Shown here: positions 1 through 8,008 of the stretch, piece after piece
Layout of the letters: every line of letters begins with the position of its first letter
How positions within the stretch are numbered: position 1 is the first letter of the stretch
Program-made: the position numbers and the translations under genes
Notes under the pieces: generated by a model
What the model saw: the letters and a program-made list of their open reading frames with translations, nothing else
Databases searched by the model: none
Told to the model about the DNA's origin: nothing
Assembly (NCBI GenBank): GCA_020723185.1
Contig: DYJI01000006.1
Span: forward strand, 124,001 to 188,000
Source of the DNA: Sideroxydans lithotrophicus
Lineage (GTDB): Bacteria; Pseudomonadota; Gammaproteobacteria; Burkholderiales; Gallionellaceae
Direction: 5' to 3'
DNA length: 64,000 bases

Positions 1-458
1 TCGAGGCCGCCCGCGCCGGCGCGGCTGGACGCGGCTTCGCGGTGGTCGCCACCGAAGTGCGGGCCTTGGCCGAACGCAGCCAGATCGCGGCACAGGAGAT
101 CGGCAATGTGGCAGGCGGCAGCGTCGAACTGGCGGAGCGCGCCGGCAAACTGCTGGAACAGATGGTGCCGGCGATCACCAAGACCTCCAGCCTGGTGCAG
201 GAGATCGCCGATGCCAGCTCGGAGCAATACAGCGGCGTGGCGCAGATCAATACCGCGATGCTGCAGATCAGCCAGAACACGCAGGGCAACGCCGCCGGCA
301 GCGAACAACTCGCCGCCACCTCGCAGGCACTGAACGGCCAGGCCGAGAACCTGCAAAAACTGGTTGGGTTCTTCAGGACGGGTGCGGCCGTCCCCGTCGC
401 AGCAGGCAGGCAACCGGCGCAGCACGCCGCCGTGCAGCCCGCGCCCTCCTATGCCTGA
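1..458 (+). CDS. Methyl-accepting chemotaxis protein, C-terminal part (partial)
   Basis: The reading frame is open from the left edge and ends at 456-458. The first visible residues, [20 protein letters not shown], are the conserved hairpin tip of the MCP cytoplasmic signalling domain that contacts CheA and CheW. The helix that follows ([12 protein letters not shown], then [20 protein letters not shown]) is the usual C-terminal bundle half. The protein then ends in an Ala/Pro/Gln-rich tail of about 30 residues with no CheR/CheB-binding pentapeptide. The sensory and membrane parts lie outside the window, so the ligand is unknown. Confidence 0.95.
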   Translation, partial: EAARAGAAGRGFAVVATEVRALAERSQIAAQEIGNVAGGSVELAERAGKLLEQMVPAITKTSSLVQEIADASSEQYSGVAQINTAMLQISQNTQGNAAGSEQLAATSQALNGQAENLQKLVGFFRTGAAVPVAAGRQPAQHAAVQPAPSYA

Positions 459-470
459 GCGCGTGGCGCG

Positions 471-1115
471 CTAGGCGTGCGCTTCCAGCGCGGCCAACGC
501 CTCCGCCGCGATCTCGCGCACTTCCGCGTTCGCATCATGCAGACGGGCACGCAGCGATGTACGCGCCTCCGCGATACCGCTCAGACCGAGCAGATGGCAG
601 GCATCGGCCCGCACGCGATGGTCGGCATGGCGGCTCAGTTCCACCAGCTCGGGCAGCAAGTCCCCCAACGCCGGTGAGCGGGCATAGGATTCCAGCAAGG
701 CGCTCACCCCGAGCCGCACTTCCAGATTCGCCGCAGGATCGGCCACGATAGAAAGCAGCGGCTTGAGACGCCGCGTGTCTGCATGGATGAATGCGCTGGC
801 CTGCGCATAGCCGCCTTCCTGCAACAGATGGGCGACATAGTGCGCCGTCCCTTCCTCTCCGTGCGCCCAATCCACCCACTGCCGCAACTCGCCCAGTGTG
901 CGCGCGCCGGTCAGGGTGAACACGCCCAGCTTCAGCCAGGGAGCCGCGCGCACGCCATACTCCCGCGCCAACGCGGGATTCTCCGCCGCATCCACCACGC
1001 GCAACTGCCCGATCTGCCCCTCGTTCAGCAACACGCCCAGGGCTTGTTTCACCGTCGCGCAATGCGGACAGTTCGGCGTCACGAACAGCAGGGCGTCGGG
1101 CGGATAGTTGGTCAT
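471..1115 (-). CDS. Thioredoxin-fold protein fused to HEAT-like repeats
   Basis: A 214-aa protein with two parts. Residues 1-80 form a glutaredoxin/thioredoxin-like fold with a C16-P-H-C19 redox motif and a cis-Pro segment (VRAAPWLKLG). Residues 100-214 are alpha-helical and read as HEAT-like repeats (DHRVRADACHLLGLSG, then NAEVREIAAEALAALE). This suggests a thiol oxidoreductase or redox sensor carrying its own protein-binding scaffold. The start overlaps the stop of the upstream dehydrogenase by 4 nt (ATGA), so translation is probably coupled. There is no signal peptide, so it is cytoplasmic. The substrate is unknown. Confidence 0.8.
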   Translation of the reverse strand: MTNYPPDALLFVTPNCPHCATVKQALGVLLNEGQIGQLRVVDAAENPALAREYGVRAAPWLKLGVFTLTGARTLGELRQWVDWAHGEEGTAHYVAHLLQEGGYAQASAFIHADTRRLKPLLSIVADPAANLEVRLGVSALLESYARSPALGDLLPELVELSRHADHRVRADACHLLGLSGIAEARTSLRARLHDANAEVREIAAEALAALEAHA

Positions 1116-1915
1116 GGCAGCCAGTCGCGCAGCGCGTTATCGGTCCAGCGCCACAGCGCATCGTCCAGCTCGTGATCGGAGGCCAGCGCGGAGCACTGCG
1201 CCACTTGGCAATCGTCGAAATAGCGCCCCGTCACACCCTGCACTTTGGGAGAGGTCGCCAGATAGATCGACGTGCGCGCGCCGTGTTGCAGCGTATCGCC
1301 CTTCATGTTGAAACCGGTGTGCAACAGCTTGGTGTCGATCACGCCCGGATGCAGGCTGTTGGAACACAGCCAGGATTCGCGCTCCGCCAACGCGTTGGCG
1401 AACAGCGTGTCGGCCAGTTTCGAATTGGCATAGGCGTGATAGGCATCGAACTCGCGCTCTGAATTCATGTTGTCGAAAGCGATGCGCCCGCTCTGATGCG
1501 CGACGGAACTCACCGTCACCACCCTGGGATCGCCCGACCGTTTCAACAGCGACAGCAACCAGCGCGTCAGCACGAACGGCGCGAAGTAATTCACCGCCAT
1601 CGTCATCTCGAAACCGTTCGGTGACAGTTGCCGCGTTGTCATGTACACACCCGCGTTGTGCAGCAGCACATCCAGCCTCGGTAGTCGCGCGTTCAGTTCC
1701 TGTGCCATCTGCACCACCTGCCCGAGGTCGGCCAGATCGGCACAGGCGGTCTGCAATCTCGCTTCCGGCACCGATTCGTGGATCTTGTCCGCCGCCCGCA
1801 AGGCTTTCTCCGCATCGCGGCTATGCAGCACCACCTCGTGACCGAGTTGCGCCAGTTCCCTCGCCGTTTCCAGACCGATGCCGTCCGTCGCACCGGTGAC
1901 CAATATCGTGCTCAT
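1112..1915 (-). CDS. Short-chain dehydrogenase/reductase (retinol dehydrogenase-like)
   Basis: A 267-aa classical SDR. The N-terminal Rossmann motif is GATDGIG (residues 8-14). NAG follows in LLHNAGVYMT, then the catalytic Ser (TVSSVAH) and the YxxxK pair in YANSK. The region after the active site resembles retinol-dehydrogenase or oxidoreductase-like SDRs, which act on alcohols or ketones with NAD(P)H. It lies between the acylphosphatase and the thioredoxin-HEAT gene and overlaps both neighbours by about 4 nt, so the genes look co-transcribed. The substrate cannot be read from the sequence. Confidence 0.9.
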   Translation of the reverse strand: MSTILVTGATDGIGLETARELAQLGHEVVLHSRDAEKALRAADKIHESVPEARLQTACADLADLGQVVQMAQELNARLPRLDVLLHNAGVYMTTRQLSPNGFEMTMAVNYFAPFVLTRWLLSLLKRSGDPRVVTVSSVAHQSGRIAFDNMNSEREFDAYHAYANSKLADTLFANALAERESWLCSNSLHPGVIDTKLLHTGFNMKGDTLQHGARTSIYLATSPKVQGVTGRYFDDCQVAQCSALASDHELDDALWRWTDNALRDWLP

Positions 1916-2184
1916 GCATCACCCCATACTTCAAATCCCGGAAAGTCGCCGCTGCCGGGCTCCACATCCACGTGCGACACCTGCGCCAGTTCCGGTCCGC
2001 GATGCGCCCACGCCAGTAGCGCATCCACTGCAGCGGACCCGCCCTGCACCATCGCTTCCACCGTGCCGTCGCTGCGGTTGCGGCACCAGCCGCTCACGCC
2101 CAGTCGTTCCGCTTCGCGCCGCATCGAATCGCGGTACCACACGCCCTGCACTCGTCCGTGCATCACCAGATGCAACGTCTTCAT
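1912..2184 (-). CDS. acyP: Acylphosphatase
   Basis: A 90-aa protein from the chosen ATG (MKTLHLVMHGRVQGVWYRDS). It carries the family's phosphate-binding loop (GRVQGVWYR, with the catalytic Arg) and the catalytic Asn in GWCRNRSDGTVEA. It hydrolyses acyl phosphates such as 1,3-bisphosphoglycerate or carbamoyl phosphate. A start 12 nt upstream (MRDEMKT) is possible but would overlap yjbQ more deeply, and the family usually begins close to the first beta strand. It overlaps the SDR gene by 4 nt. Confidence 0.92.
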   Translation of the reverse strand: MKTLHLVMHGRVQGVWYRDSMRREAERLGVSGWCRNRSDGTVEAMVQGGSAAVDALLAWAHRGPELAQVSHVDVEPGSGDFPGFEVWGDA

Positions 2185-2185
2185 C

Positions 2186-2617
2186 TCATCGCGCATCCCG
2201 TTCCCCCTGCAGCGTCACCACGATGCTGCGGCTGCCGCCGTGGTCGCGATGTTCGCACAGCCAGATGCCCTGCCAGGTGCCCAATGCCGGTCGGCCGTTG
2301 GCCACGGGGATGTTGAGGCTCGCCCCCAGCAGACTGGATTTTATATGTGCGGGCATGTCGTCTGCACCCTCATCCCGATGGCGGTAATAAGGCTCTTCCT
2401 CGCGCACGTTGCGGCTGAACCAATCCTCGAAGTCCTTGCGCACGGTCGGGTCGGCGTTCTCGTTCAATGTCAGCGAGGCGGAAGTATGCCGGATGAAGAC
2501 ATTCATCATGCCGATGCCGAACCCGCGCAACTCCGGCAGCGCACGCAGCACTTCGTCGGTGACCAGATGGAAGCCGCGCGGGCGGGGTTGCAGCTGTATC
2601 TCTTTCTGTAACCACAT
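2186..2617 (-). CDS. yjbQ: YjbQ/UPF0047 family protein
   Basis: A 143-aa member of the YjbQ (UPF0047) family, sometimes annotated as a secondary thiamine-phosphate synthase. It shows the diagnostic blocks [29 protein letters not shown] and [18 protein letters not shown], whose histidines line the putative metal site. Length matches the family (about 140 aa). It is the first gene of the minus-strand run yjbQ-acyP-SDR-thioredoxin/HEAT. No clear Shine-Dalgarno precedes the ATG. The biological role of the family remains poorly defined. Confidence 0.92.
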   Translation of the reverse strand: MWLQKEIQLQPRPRGFHLVTDEVLRALPELRGFGIGMMNVFIRHTSASLTLNENADPTVRKDFEDWFSRNVREEEPYYRHRDEGADDMPAHIKSSLLGASLNIPVANGRPALGTWQGIWLCEHRDHGGSRSIVVTLQGERDAR

Positions 2618-2915
2618 GGTAATCGAGCCTGAAATAACGAACTGGATGGCGCTTCATGTACTATCCGCACGACGGAAGTGCAGCGCACGATGAAAAGGCT
2701 ATCTCTTCCCGGCATCTTTTACAACGCAAAATGCCAGCCCCATGACCGCATGATGATCAGCCATTATCCAGCACAGACGACCATGCAAGTGCGCCGATGC
2801 AGTCTGCGGCCCTCTCGCCTCCGCGCCGCAAATGCAGACATATTCAGCTTCCGTAGCGCCCCCTGCCGCCTGACACGCGACAGCGAGTGAACCCCACTCA
2901 AGAAAGGAGACCAAA
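2618..2915. other. Intergenic region between divergent yjbQ and a small membrane-protein gene
   Basis: About 300 bases with no convincing gene. The short frames that cross it have no ribosome-binding site and no recognisable protein. It should hold the promoters for yjbQ (leftward) and for the gene at 2916 (rightward). The only clear signal is the AGGAG just before 2916. No repeat or strong hairpin was seen. Confidence 0.5.
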
Positions 2916-3230
2916 ATGGCCGGCTGGCTCATCCCCGTCATCAAATCCGTACTGCCGCATATCGGCACCATCATCTCCGCAGCGGCCCCGGTATTCACGC
3001 GCAAGAGCGGCGATAACGCCACCCTGCAGCAACAGATCACCGAACTGCAGAGCGCAGCCTCGGCCAACGATGCACATATCAAAGACCTCGCGGCACAGAT
3101 GCAGCTCGCCATCGAAGCGCTGGAGAAAGGCACGCAGCTCGCCGAGAAAGGCTACCGGCATGCCATGCTGCTCGGCCTCGCCTCGTTCATCCTGTCGCTC
3201 AGCGCGCTGGGTATCGTGCTGATCAACTGA
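2916..3230 (+). CDS. Small membrane protein with coiled coil
   Basis: A 104-aa protein preceded by a good Shine-Dalgarno (AAAGGAG, 7 nt before the ATG). Residues 1-25 are hydrophobic and amphipathic (WLIPVIKSVLPHIGTIISAA). Residues 35-75 are a Gln/Ala/Glu-rich helix with coiled-coil spacing, and residues 83-103 form a clear transmembrane segment (MLLGLASFILSLSALGIVLI). It is followed 10 nt later by another small C-terminally anchored protein, so the two may form an operon. No family was recognised. Confidence 0.75.
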   Translation: MAGWLIPVIKSVLPHIGTIISAAAPVFTRKSGDNATLQQQITELQSAASANDAHIKDLAAQMQLAIEALEKGTQLAEKGYRHAMLLGLASFILSLSALGIVLIN

Positions 3231-3240
3231 ACGGACCGAT

Positions 3241-3576
3241 ATGGGAATGAAAAGTGTCTACGAAGCCGCCAGCGGACTGGACGGCCACATGATCCTGAAC
3301 CTGCTGGAGCAATACCGCATCAGCGGACGCATCGAAGGCGAGCACCTGCAGGGCGGTATGGGTGAACTACAGGCGCTGGGATTCGTGCGCGTGATGGTGA
3401 ACGAGGAAGATTTCGAGCAGGCCAGACAGATCATCAAGGAATGGGAAGCGATACAGCCGCCGGATGGAACGCCCACACCGGCACCGCGCGATACGATGGG
3501 CCTGCAATTGTTCATCGCGGGCGTCATCATCGGCGGCGCGTTGATGTACTGGCTGCTCAAACTCAGCGCCGCCTGA
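3241..3576 (+). CDS. DUF2007-domain protein with C-terminal membrane anchor
   Basis: A 111-aa protein. Residues 3-70 match the style of the DUF2007 'putative signal transducing protein' domain: VYEAASGLDGHMILNLLEQ, then an IEGEHLQGG segment and VMVNEEDFEQARQIIKEWE, an ACT-like beta-alpha fold. A Pro-rich linker follows, then a single transmembrane helix at about 88-107 (LQLFIAGVIIGGALMYWLL). It sits 10 nt downstream of the coiled-coil membrane gene. The ligand and partner are unknown. It converges on the histidine kinase gene with only 3 nt between the stops. Confidence 0.75.
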   Translation: MGMKSVYEAASGLDGHMILNLLEQYRISGRIEGEHLQGGMGELQALGFVRVMVNEEDFEQARQIIKEWEAIQPPDGTPTPAPRDTMGLQLFIAGVIIGGALMYWLLKLSAA

Positions 3577-3579
3577 ACC

Positions 3580-4839
3580 TCAAGCCGGCGTCAGCCTCAC
3601 CTCGAAACACGCTCCGCCCGTCGGCCCCGCCACACAGCGCACGCTGCCGCCGTGCCTTTCGGCGATCTGCCGCACCAGTGACAGACCCAGCCCGTAGCTG
3701 CCTTCCTTCTCGCGACTCCCTGCCGGGCGGTAAAAGGGCTCGAAGATGCGCTCGCGTTCTTCCGGCGCGATGCCTTTGCCGTTATCGCACACGCGGACAA
3801 GTAGCTGTCCCGCATCACGCGTCAGACTGGCTTGCACCTCGTCGCCGCCGTGCCGCTTCGCGTTCTCCAGCAAGTTGCGCAACAGGCGGCGCAGCAGGCG
3901 CTCCTCGCCCTTGATGTTCAGCGGCACCGCTTCGCACTGCGCGTCACTGCGCGCGCATTCCTCGGCCAGCAAGGCGGCCAGATCGATGTCGTCCGCATGC
4001 AGCGGTTCGCGCGACGCATCCAGCCGGCTGGCCAGCAATATCTCCTCGATCAACTGATCCAGCTCGGCGATGTTCTGCCGCACCTCGTGTTGCAACTCGG
4101 GCATGGGGCGCTCAGCCTGCATCTCCAGCGCGAGGCGGATGCGCGTCAGCGGCGAGCGCAGTTCGTGCGAAGCGTTCGCCAGCAATTGCTTGTGCGCCTG
4201 CAACAGCGACTCGATGCGTTCCGCCGCCTGGTTGAAACTGGTCGCCAGAGAAGCCACCTCGTCGCAACCTTTCGCTTCCACGCGCGTCTTGAAATCGCCC
4301 GCGCCCAGCGCTTCCACCGCCTGCTTCAGCCGCTCCAGCCGCTTGGTCATGCGCCGCGTCATCGGATAGGCCACCACCGCCACCACCAGACCGATCAGCA
4401 GCAACGTGAACAGGATGGGCAGCGGCGGGCGCGGACGCTCGTGCGGCGGTTGTGCCAAAAGCCAGCGGCCGTCGGGCAACTGCATCACCCAGGCCGATTG
4501 ATGGTCCGGCCTGTGCAACCATTCGTTCTCCTGCGTGTTCGGCCCCGGCGGCATCAAGCGCCGTCCGGTATGCGCCAGCAGACGAAAGTCGGCGGAATAC
4601 AAAGACAGTCGCGGCAAAGCGGGCCGCGCCAGGCGTTCCAGCACTTCCTGCTGCTGTTCGCGCGGCGCATCCGCCGGCGGCAACGCCATCACGATCACAT
4701 CGCGCACGGTCTGGAAGATCTGGTTCTGCGGCGAGTTCTTGCCTTGGAAATGCCAGAAGGCAGCGACCAGCAGCACCAGCAGCACCAGACTGGCGACCAC
4801 ACCCAGATAGATCTGAAAATAAAGTTTCCTCAAGGGCAC
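3580..4839 (-). CDS. Membrane sensor histidine kinase (CpxA/RstB type)
   Basis: A 419-aa kinase: TM1 at about 11-29, a periplasmic domain to about 138, TM2 at about 141-159, then HAMP, then HisKA with the phospho-acceptor His225 in ASHELRSPLTR. The ATPase domain follows, with the N-box (LRNLLENAKRHG), G1 (VCDNGKGIAP) and G2 (YGLGLSLV). With the adjacent response regulator and Spy-like gene it looks like a CpxRA-type envelope-stress system. The start is either GTG at 4839 or TTG at 4833. The TTG has a better-spaced GAGG. Both lie at the edge of a palindromic element that separates it from the regulator gene. Confidence 0.93.
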   Translation of the reverse strand: MPLRKLYFQIYLGVVASLVLLVLLVAAFWHFQGKNSPQNQIFQTVRDVIVMALPPADAPREQQQEVLERLARPALPRLSLYSADFRLLAHTGRRLMPPGPNTQENEWLHRPDHQSAWVMQLPDGRWLLAQPPHERPRPPLPILFTLLLIGLVVAVVAYPMTRRMTKRLERLKQAVEALGAGDFKTRVEAKGCDEVASLATSFNQAAERIESLLQAHKQLLANASHELRSPLTRIRLALEMQAERPMPELQHEVRQNIAELDQLIEEILLASRLDASREPLHADDIDLAALLAEECARSDAQCEAVPLNIKGEERLLRRLLRNLLENAKRHGGDEVQASLTRDAGQLLVRVCDNGKGIAPEERERIFEPFYRPAGSREKEGSYGLGLSLVRQIAERHGGSVRCVAGPTGGACFEVRLTPA

Positions 4840-4975
4840 CTCGAAAAATTCAAAATTCTAAGCAAGACAAGGCGCGAGCAAAAAATCGCGACGCAGCATA
4901 TGTCTGATATGTAAGGAGTGAATTTTTGTGAGCAACGCAGTATTGCGACGAAGTTTGGATTTTATGAGATGCCCT
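4833..4975. mobile_element. MITE-like palindromic element between response regulator and kinase genes
   Basis: About 143 bases whose two ends are imperfect inverted repeats of roughly 22 bp. One end reads AGGGCACCTCGAAAAAT. The other, reverse-complemented, reads AGGGCATCTCATAAAAT, and the similarity continues inward with TCAAA versus CCAAA. The interior is AT-rich, with a partly repeated TCGCGAT/TCGCAAT segment and no credible gene. One end contains the regulator's stop codon. The other supplies the GAGG and the GTG/TTG start region of the kinase. Small size, terminal inverted repeats and lack of coding capacity fit a MITE. No target-site duplication could be assigned with certainty. Confidence 0.6.
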
Positions 4976-5670
4976 CATGCTGCGTCCCCGTCCTGACTGC
5001 GCGCAAACACATAGCCCGCGCCGCGCAGCGTGATGATGCGGCGCGGATGTTTCGGGTCGTCCTCGATGGCGGCGCGGATGCGCGAGATATGCACGTCGAT
5101 GGAGCGGTCGAACGCTTCCAGCGGCGCGCCCTTCACCGCATCCAGCAACTGCTCGCGGCTCATCACCCGCCCCGGCTTGTCCGCCAGCGCCTGCAACAGA
5201 TCGAATTGATAAGAAGTCATCTCGCACGGCTTGCCGTCCACGCGCACCATGCGCGCCGCGCGGTCGATCTCCAGTCGTCCGAAGCGCAACACATCACCGT
5301 TCGCCGCCTTGCCGCGGCGCAGGATGGCCTTCAGTCGCGCCAGCAACTCGCGCGGCTCGAACGGCTTGGGCAGGTAATCGTCCGCGCCCATCTCCAGACC
5401 GAGGATGCGGTCCATCGCCTCGCCGCGCGCGGTCAACATCAATACCGGGATGTCGGAGAACGCGCGCAACTGGCGGCACGCCTCCAGCCCGTCGCCATCC
5501 GGCAGCATCAGGTCCAGCACCAGCGCGTCGTAGTCCGTCTGCCTCAAGGCTTGCAGGCCGGGTGCGATGGCATGGCGCGCATCGACGCGATAACCCGCGT
5601 CGCCCAAGTATTGCTGCAACATGCCGCACAGGCGTTCGTCGTCGTCGATGATGAGGATGTGATGGTTCAT
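4975..5670 (-). CDS. OmpR-family response regulator
   Basis: A 231-aa regulator. The receiver domain (residues 1-115) has the acidic pocket DDD at 10-11, the phospho-acceptor Asp53 (LVLDLMLPDGDG) and the conserved Lys in YLPKPFEPREL. The C-terminal winged helix ends with the typical ISRIRAAIEDDPKHPRRIITLRGAGYVF block. It acts with the adjacent kinase. A TTG 12 nt upstream (5682) is possible, but the ATG at 5670 matches the usual family start. The receiver resembles CpxR more than PhoB. Confidence 0.95.
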   Translation of the reverse strand: MNHHILIIDDDERLCGMLQQYLGDAGYRVDARHAIAPGLQALRQTDYDALVLDLMLPDGDGLEACRQLRAFSDIPVLMLTARGEAMDRILGLEMGADDYLPKPFEPRELLARLKAILRRGKAANGDVLRFGRLEIDRAARMVRVDGKPCEMTSYQFDLLQALADKPGRVMSREQLLDAVKGAPLEAFDRSIDVHISRIRAAIEDDPKHPRRIITLRGAGYVFARSQDGDAA

Positions 5671-5689
5671 GTGTCGTTCCAATAGACTT

Positions 5690-5713
5690 GCCCCGCATCA
5701 TACCAAGCGGGGC
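5690..5713 (-). other. Hairpin in the leader of the response regulator gene
   Basis: A 7-bp perfect stem (GCCCCGC/GCGGGGC) with a 10-nt loop lies about 20-45 nt upstream of the regulator start on the transcribed strand. No U-run follows, so it is not a standard terminator. It could modulate read-through from the Spy-like gene or stabilise the transcript. Confidence 0.4.
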
Positions 5714-5728
5714 GGACTTCAAAACACC

Positions 5729-5853
5729 GTCATACCGGCGCAGGCCGGTATCCAGTTCGGAAAACAACTCCGGCGAAAGCCGGACTACATCGATTGTTTG
5801 TCCGCTACGCGGGTTGTTTGTTTTCGCTGGTTACCGGCCTGCGCCGGTATGAC
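5729..5853. repeat. Inverted-repeat element of the GTCATNCCGGC family, copy 1
   Basis: Two 27-bp arms in inverted orientation (5729-5755 and 5827-5853) differ at one position when one is reverse-complemented. Each arm is itself palindromic around CCGGCGCAGGCCGG. The arms bracket about 70 bases of unremarkable sequence. A second copy of the same architecture lies at 24039-24162. The GTCATTCCGGCG...CCGGAATCCAG motif recurs in many proteobacterial intergenic regions. Here it lies between the Spy-like gene and the two-component genes. Confidence 0.8.
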
Positions 5854-5869
5854 GTGCGAGGAAGTTTCA

Positions 5870-6448
5870 TTACTCGCGATGCATCCAGCCGCGACGCTTC
5901 TCCATCCTCTCGGCCAGCTTCGCGCGCTGCTCTGGTGTCAGCACATCGGCCACCGCCAGCATGGTCGATGTCATGCGTTGGCTCGCTTCGTCCGCCAGCT
6001 TGATCTGCTCGGCACGCATCGCTTCGATGGCGGCCTTGTCCAGCGTAGTCGCGGCCATCAGCTTGCGCATCTGTATATGGTTGTCGCGCATCTTCCCGGC
6101 CAGCGGTGCGCCCTGCTCCAGTGCAGCCTTCACGATGGCGGACGCCTTCTCCTTCTGCGCATCGCTCGCCTTCACATCGTCCAGCATGCGTTCCAGGCGC
6201 TTGTCGGCGTACTTGCCCATGCGCTCCGTATCCATCTGCCCACCGGACATGAACGCCTGCGGCCCGCCGTGGCCCATGCCGTGTTCGCAGGCCATCACCT
6301 TGCCGGAGAAGAATCCGATGCCGAACACCGCCAATATGCCGATCACCCGCGCCACGCAGTGGCCGCGGCGGCCGTGGCAATGATGGTCGTGGCTACCGTT
6401 GCAACCGGCCTTGGTTTCGTTGTTCGTTCCCTGTGTTTGCTCGCTCAT
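5870..6448 (-). CDS. Spy/CpxP-like periplasmic chaperone or metal sensor, membrane-anchored
   Basis: A 192-aa protein from the ATG with an AAGGAG at ideal spacing. The N-terminus is His/Cys-rich (CNGSHDHHCHGRRGHC), then a single membrane segment (ARVIGILAVFGIGFFSGKVM). The rest is helical with the LTPEQRAKL (LTxxQ) motif of Spy/CpxP proteins and ends RRGWMHRE. CpxP relatives bind misfolded periplasmic protein and inhibit the kinase of the Cpx pair, and this gene lies directly upstream of that pair on the same strand. The cytosolic His/Cys stretch suggests metal binding. Confidence 0.85.
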   Translation of the reverse strand: MSEQTQGTNNETKAGCNGSHDHHCHGRRGHCVARVIGILAVFGIGFFSGKVMACEHGMGHGGPQAFMSGGQMDTERMGKYADKRLERMLDDVKASDAQKEKASAIVKAALEQGAPLAGKMRDNHIQMRKLMAATTLDKAAIEAMRAEQIKLADEASQRMTSTMLAVADVLTPEQRAKLAERMEKRRGWMHRE

Positions 6449-6649
6449 GTCTGTCTCCTTGATCGTTGGACGCCGCACCGTGTTGGCGGCTGGATGACAC
6501 TTTATGAGCGGGCCGTTGCCCGGATGTGTGGCGAAGGTAAAGATTTGTGAAGCGGGTGCCACTCGGTCGCATCCATGTCGGCAGCTCACTGCTGCGGCAA
6601 GCGGTGCGCTAGCGTAAGATCGCGCTTAACCCCCACGCATGGATCCGCT

Positions 6650-7042
6650 GTGACAAGAAAGCCCCCATTGAACGCGCCCACCCTGCCCTCCACCGAACGC
6701 GGCACCCACATTGCCCTGATCTTCGCACTCGTATCCGAACGCCTCGCCATCCACTATGAACATGGCGCATGGCTGACCGAAGCCCAGGGCGCCACGCTCG
6801 CCGCCGACTGGCTCGCCCGCTCCAAAAGCAGCCTGCCGCTGAAACTGCGCAAACACCTTTCCGCGCTGAGCGATCAGGTGGCGAAACAGATCGTCACCAC
6901 CACCAGCCGCGAGACCGGGCTCGTCATCAGCCATGAGATGCAGGAATCGCTGGACCCACGTTACGAATCGGAGATCGGACAGGCCATCATGGTCGAGTGC
7001 GAACGCATGCTGGATGAACACCCGCCGGAACATGCGGCATGA
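6650..7042 (+). CDS. Conserved hypothetical protein
   Basis: A frame of 130 aa from the GTG at 6650; a longer form from 6575 is possible but its extra N-terminus looks non-coding. The body is alpha-helical (ALVSERLAIHYEHGAWLTEAQGATLAADWLA, SLPLKLRKHLSALSDQVAKQIV). No family or catalytic motif was recognised. Its stop overlaps the start of the radical SAM gene (ATGA), so the two are translationally coupled and may work together. There is no membrane segment or signal peptide. Confidence 0.65.
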   Translation: MTRKPPLNAPTLPSTERGTHIALIFALVSERLAIHYEHGAWLTEAQGATLAADWLARSKSSLPLKLRKHLSALSDQVAKQIVTTTSRETGLVISHEMQESLDPRYESEIGQAIMVECERMLDEHPPEHAA

Positions 7043-7920
7043 GCCTGCACTACCACATGCCCCTGTTCCGTCCGCCCTCCGAGGGTGACAACCTCATCAT
7101 CCAGGCCACGCTGGGCTGCAGCTTCAACCAGTGCAGTTTCTGCGCCATGTATCGCAGCAAGCAATATGTCGAACGCCCATTGGACAAAGTGTTCGCCGAT
7201 ATCCGTACGGCCGCCGCCGACTGGCCGGATGCGCAGCGCGTCTTCCTCGCCGATGGCGACGCGCTGGCGCTGCCGACGGAACATCTGCTCGCCATCCTGC
7301 GCGAACTCGCTACTGCGTTACCGCGCCTGACGCGCGTCTCCTGCTATGCCACACCCGGCAACCTCGCACGCAAAAGCAGCGCAGAGCTGGCACAGCTACG
7401 CGAACACAGACTCAACCTGCTCTACTTCGGCATCGAATCCGGTTCCGACCTCATCCTGAAGAAGATCACCAAGGGCGCGACGCAACAGCGCATAGCCGAA
7501 GTGCTGCACAAGGCGAAAGACAGCGGCATGAAAGTCTCCGCCACCGTCATCCTCGGCTTGGGCGGCACGCAGCACAGCGACGCACACATAGACGGCACCA
7601 TAGAACTGCTCAACCGCGCGCCCGTCACCTACCTCTCCACGCTGCAACTGTATCTGGACGACAGTGTTGAAGAAGAATTCCAGCGCAAGTTCGGCGAACC
7701 GTTCCACATGCCGGACGACCTCGCGATACTGCAGGAACAGGAAAGGCTCATCAGCGGCCTCAACCCGCCGCAACCCGTCATCTTCCGTTCCAACCATGCC
7801 TCTAACGCACTGGCGCTGGCCGGCAACCTGCCCAGGGACAAAGACAAACTGCTGCAACAACTGCACGAAGCGATGGCAGGACACCGGCCATTGCGGCCGC
7901 TGTTCATGCGCGGGCTGTAG
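7039..7920 (+). CDS. Radical SAM protein
   Basis: A 293-aa protein with an N-terminal iron-sulfur motif in GCSFNQCSFCAMYRSKQY. The spacing is C-x4-C-x2-C rather than the common C-x3-C-x2-C. Downstream blocks are typical of the Elp3/MiaB/NifB-type barrel (VFLADGDALALP, LLYFGIESGSDLILKKITKG, KVSATVILGLGG). It is expected to cleave S-adenosylmethionine to a 5'-deoxyadenosyl radical in the cytoplasm. The substrate is not evident. It overlaps the upstream hypothetical gene by 4 nt. Confidence 0.88.
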   Translation: MSLHYHMPLFRPPSEGDNLIIQATLGCSFNQCSFCAMYRSKQYVERPLDKVFADIRTAAADWPDAQRVFLADGDALALPTEHLLAILRELATALPRLTRVSCYATPGNLARKSSAELAQLREHRLNLLYFGIESGSDLILKKITKGATQQRIAEVLHKAKDSGMKVSATVILGLGGTQHSDAHIDGTIELLNRAPVTYLSTLQLYLDDSVEEEFQRKFGEPFHMPDDLAILQEQERLISGLNPPQPVIFRSNHASNALALAGNLPRDKDKLLQQLHEAMAGHRPLRPLFMRGL

Positions 7921-8008
7921 CGCCGCGCGCGATGCCCCTGTCACGTTCAGGCCCTCTCCCGCGCGATTCCGGTTAAAGTTCCATCCGACATTTCACGAGG
8001 AAGCCGCC

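Noticed and set aside
2699-3133. Minus-strand frame rich in Cys and Ser upstream of the small membrane gene
   Set aside because: It overlaps the real plus-strand gene with a good ribosome site and shows no protein-like pattern of its own.
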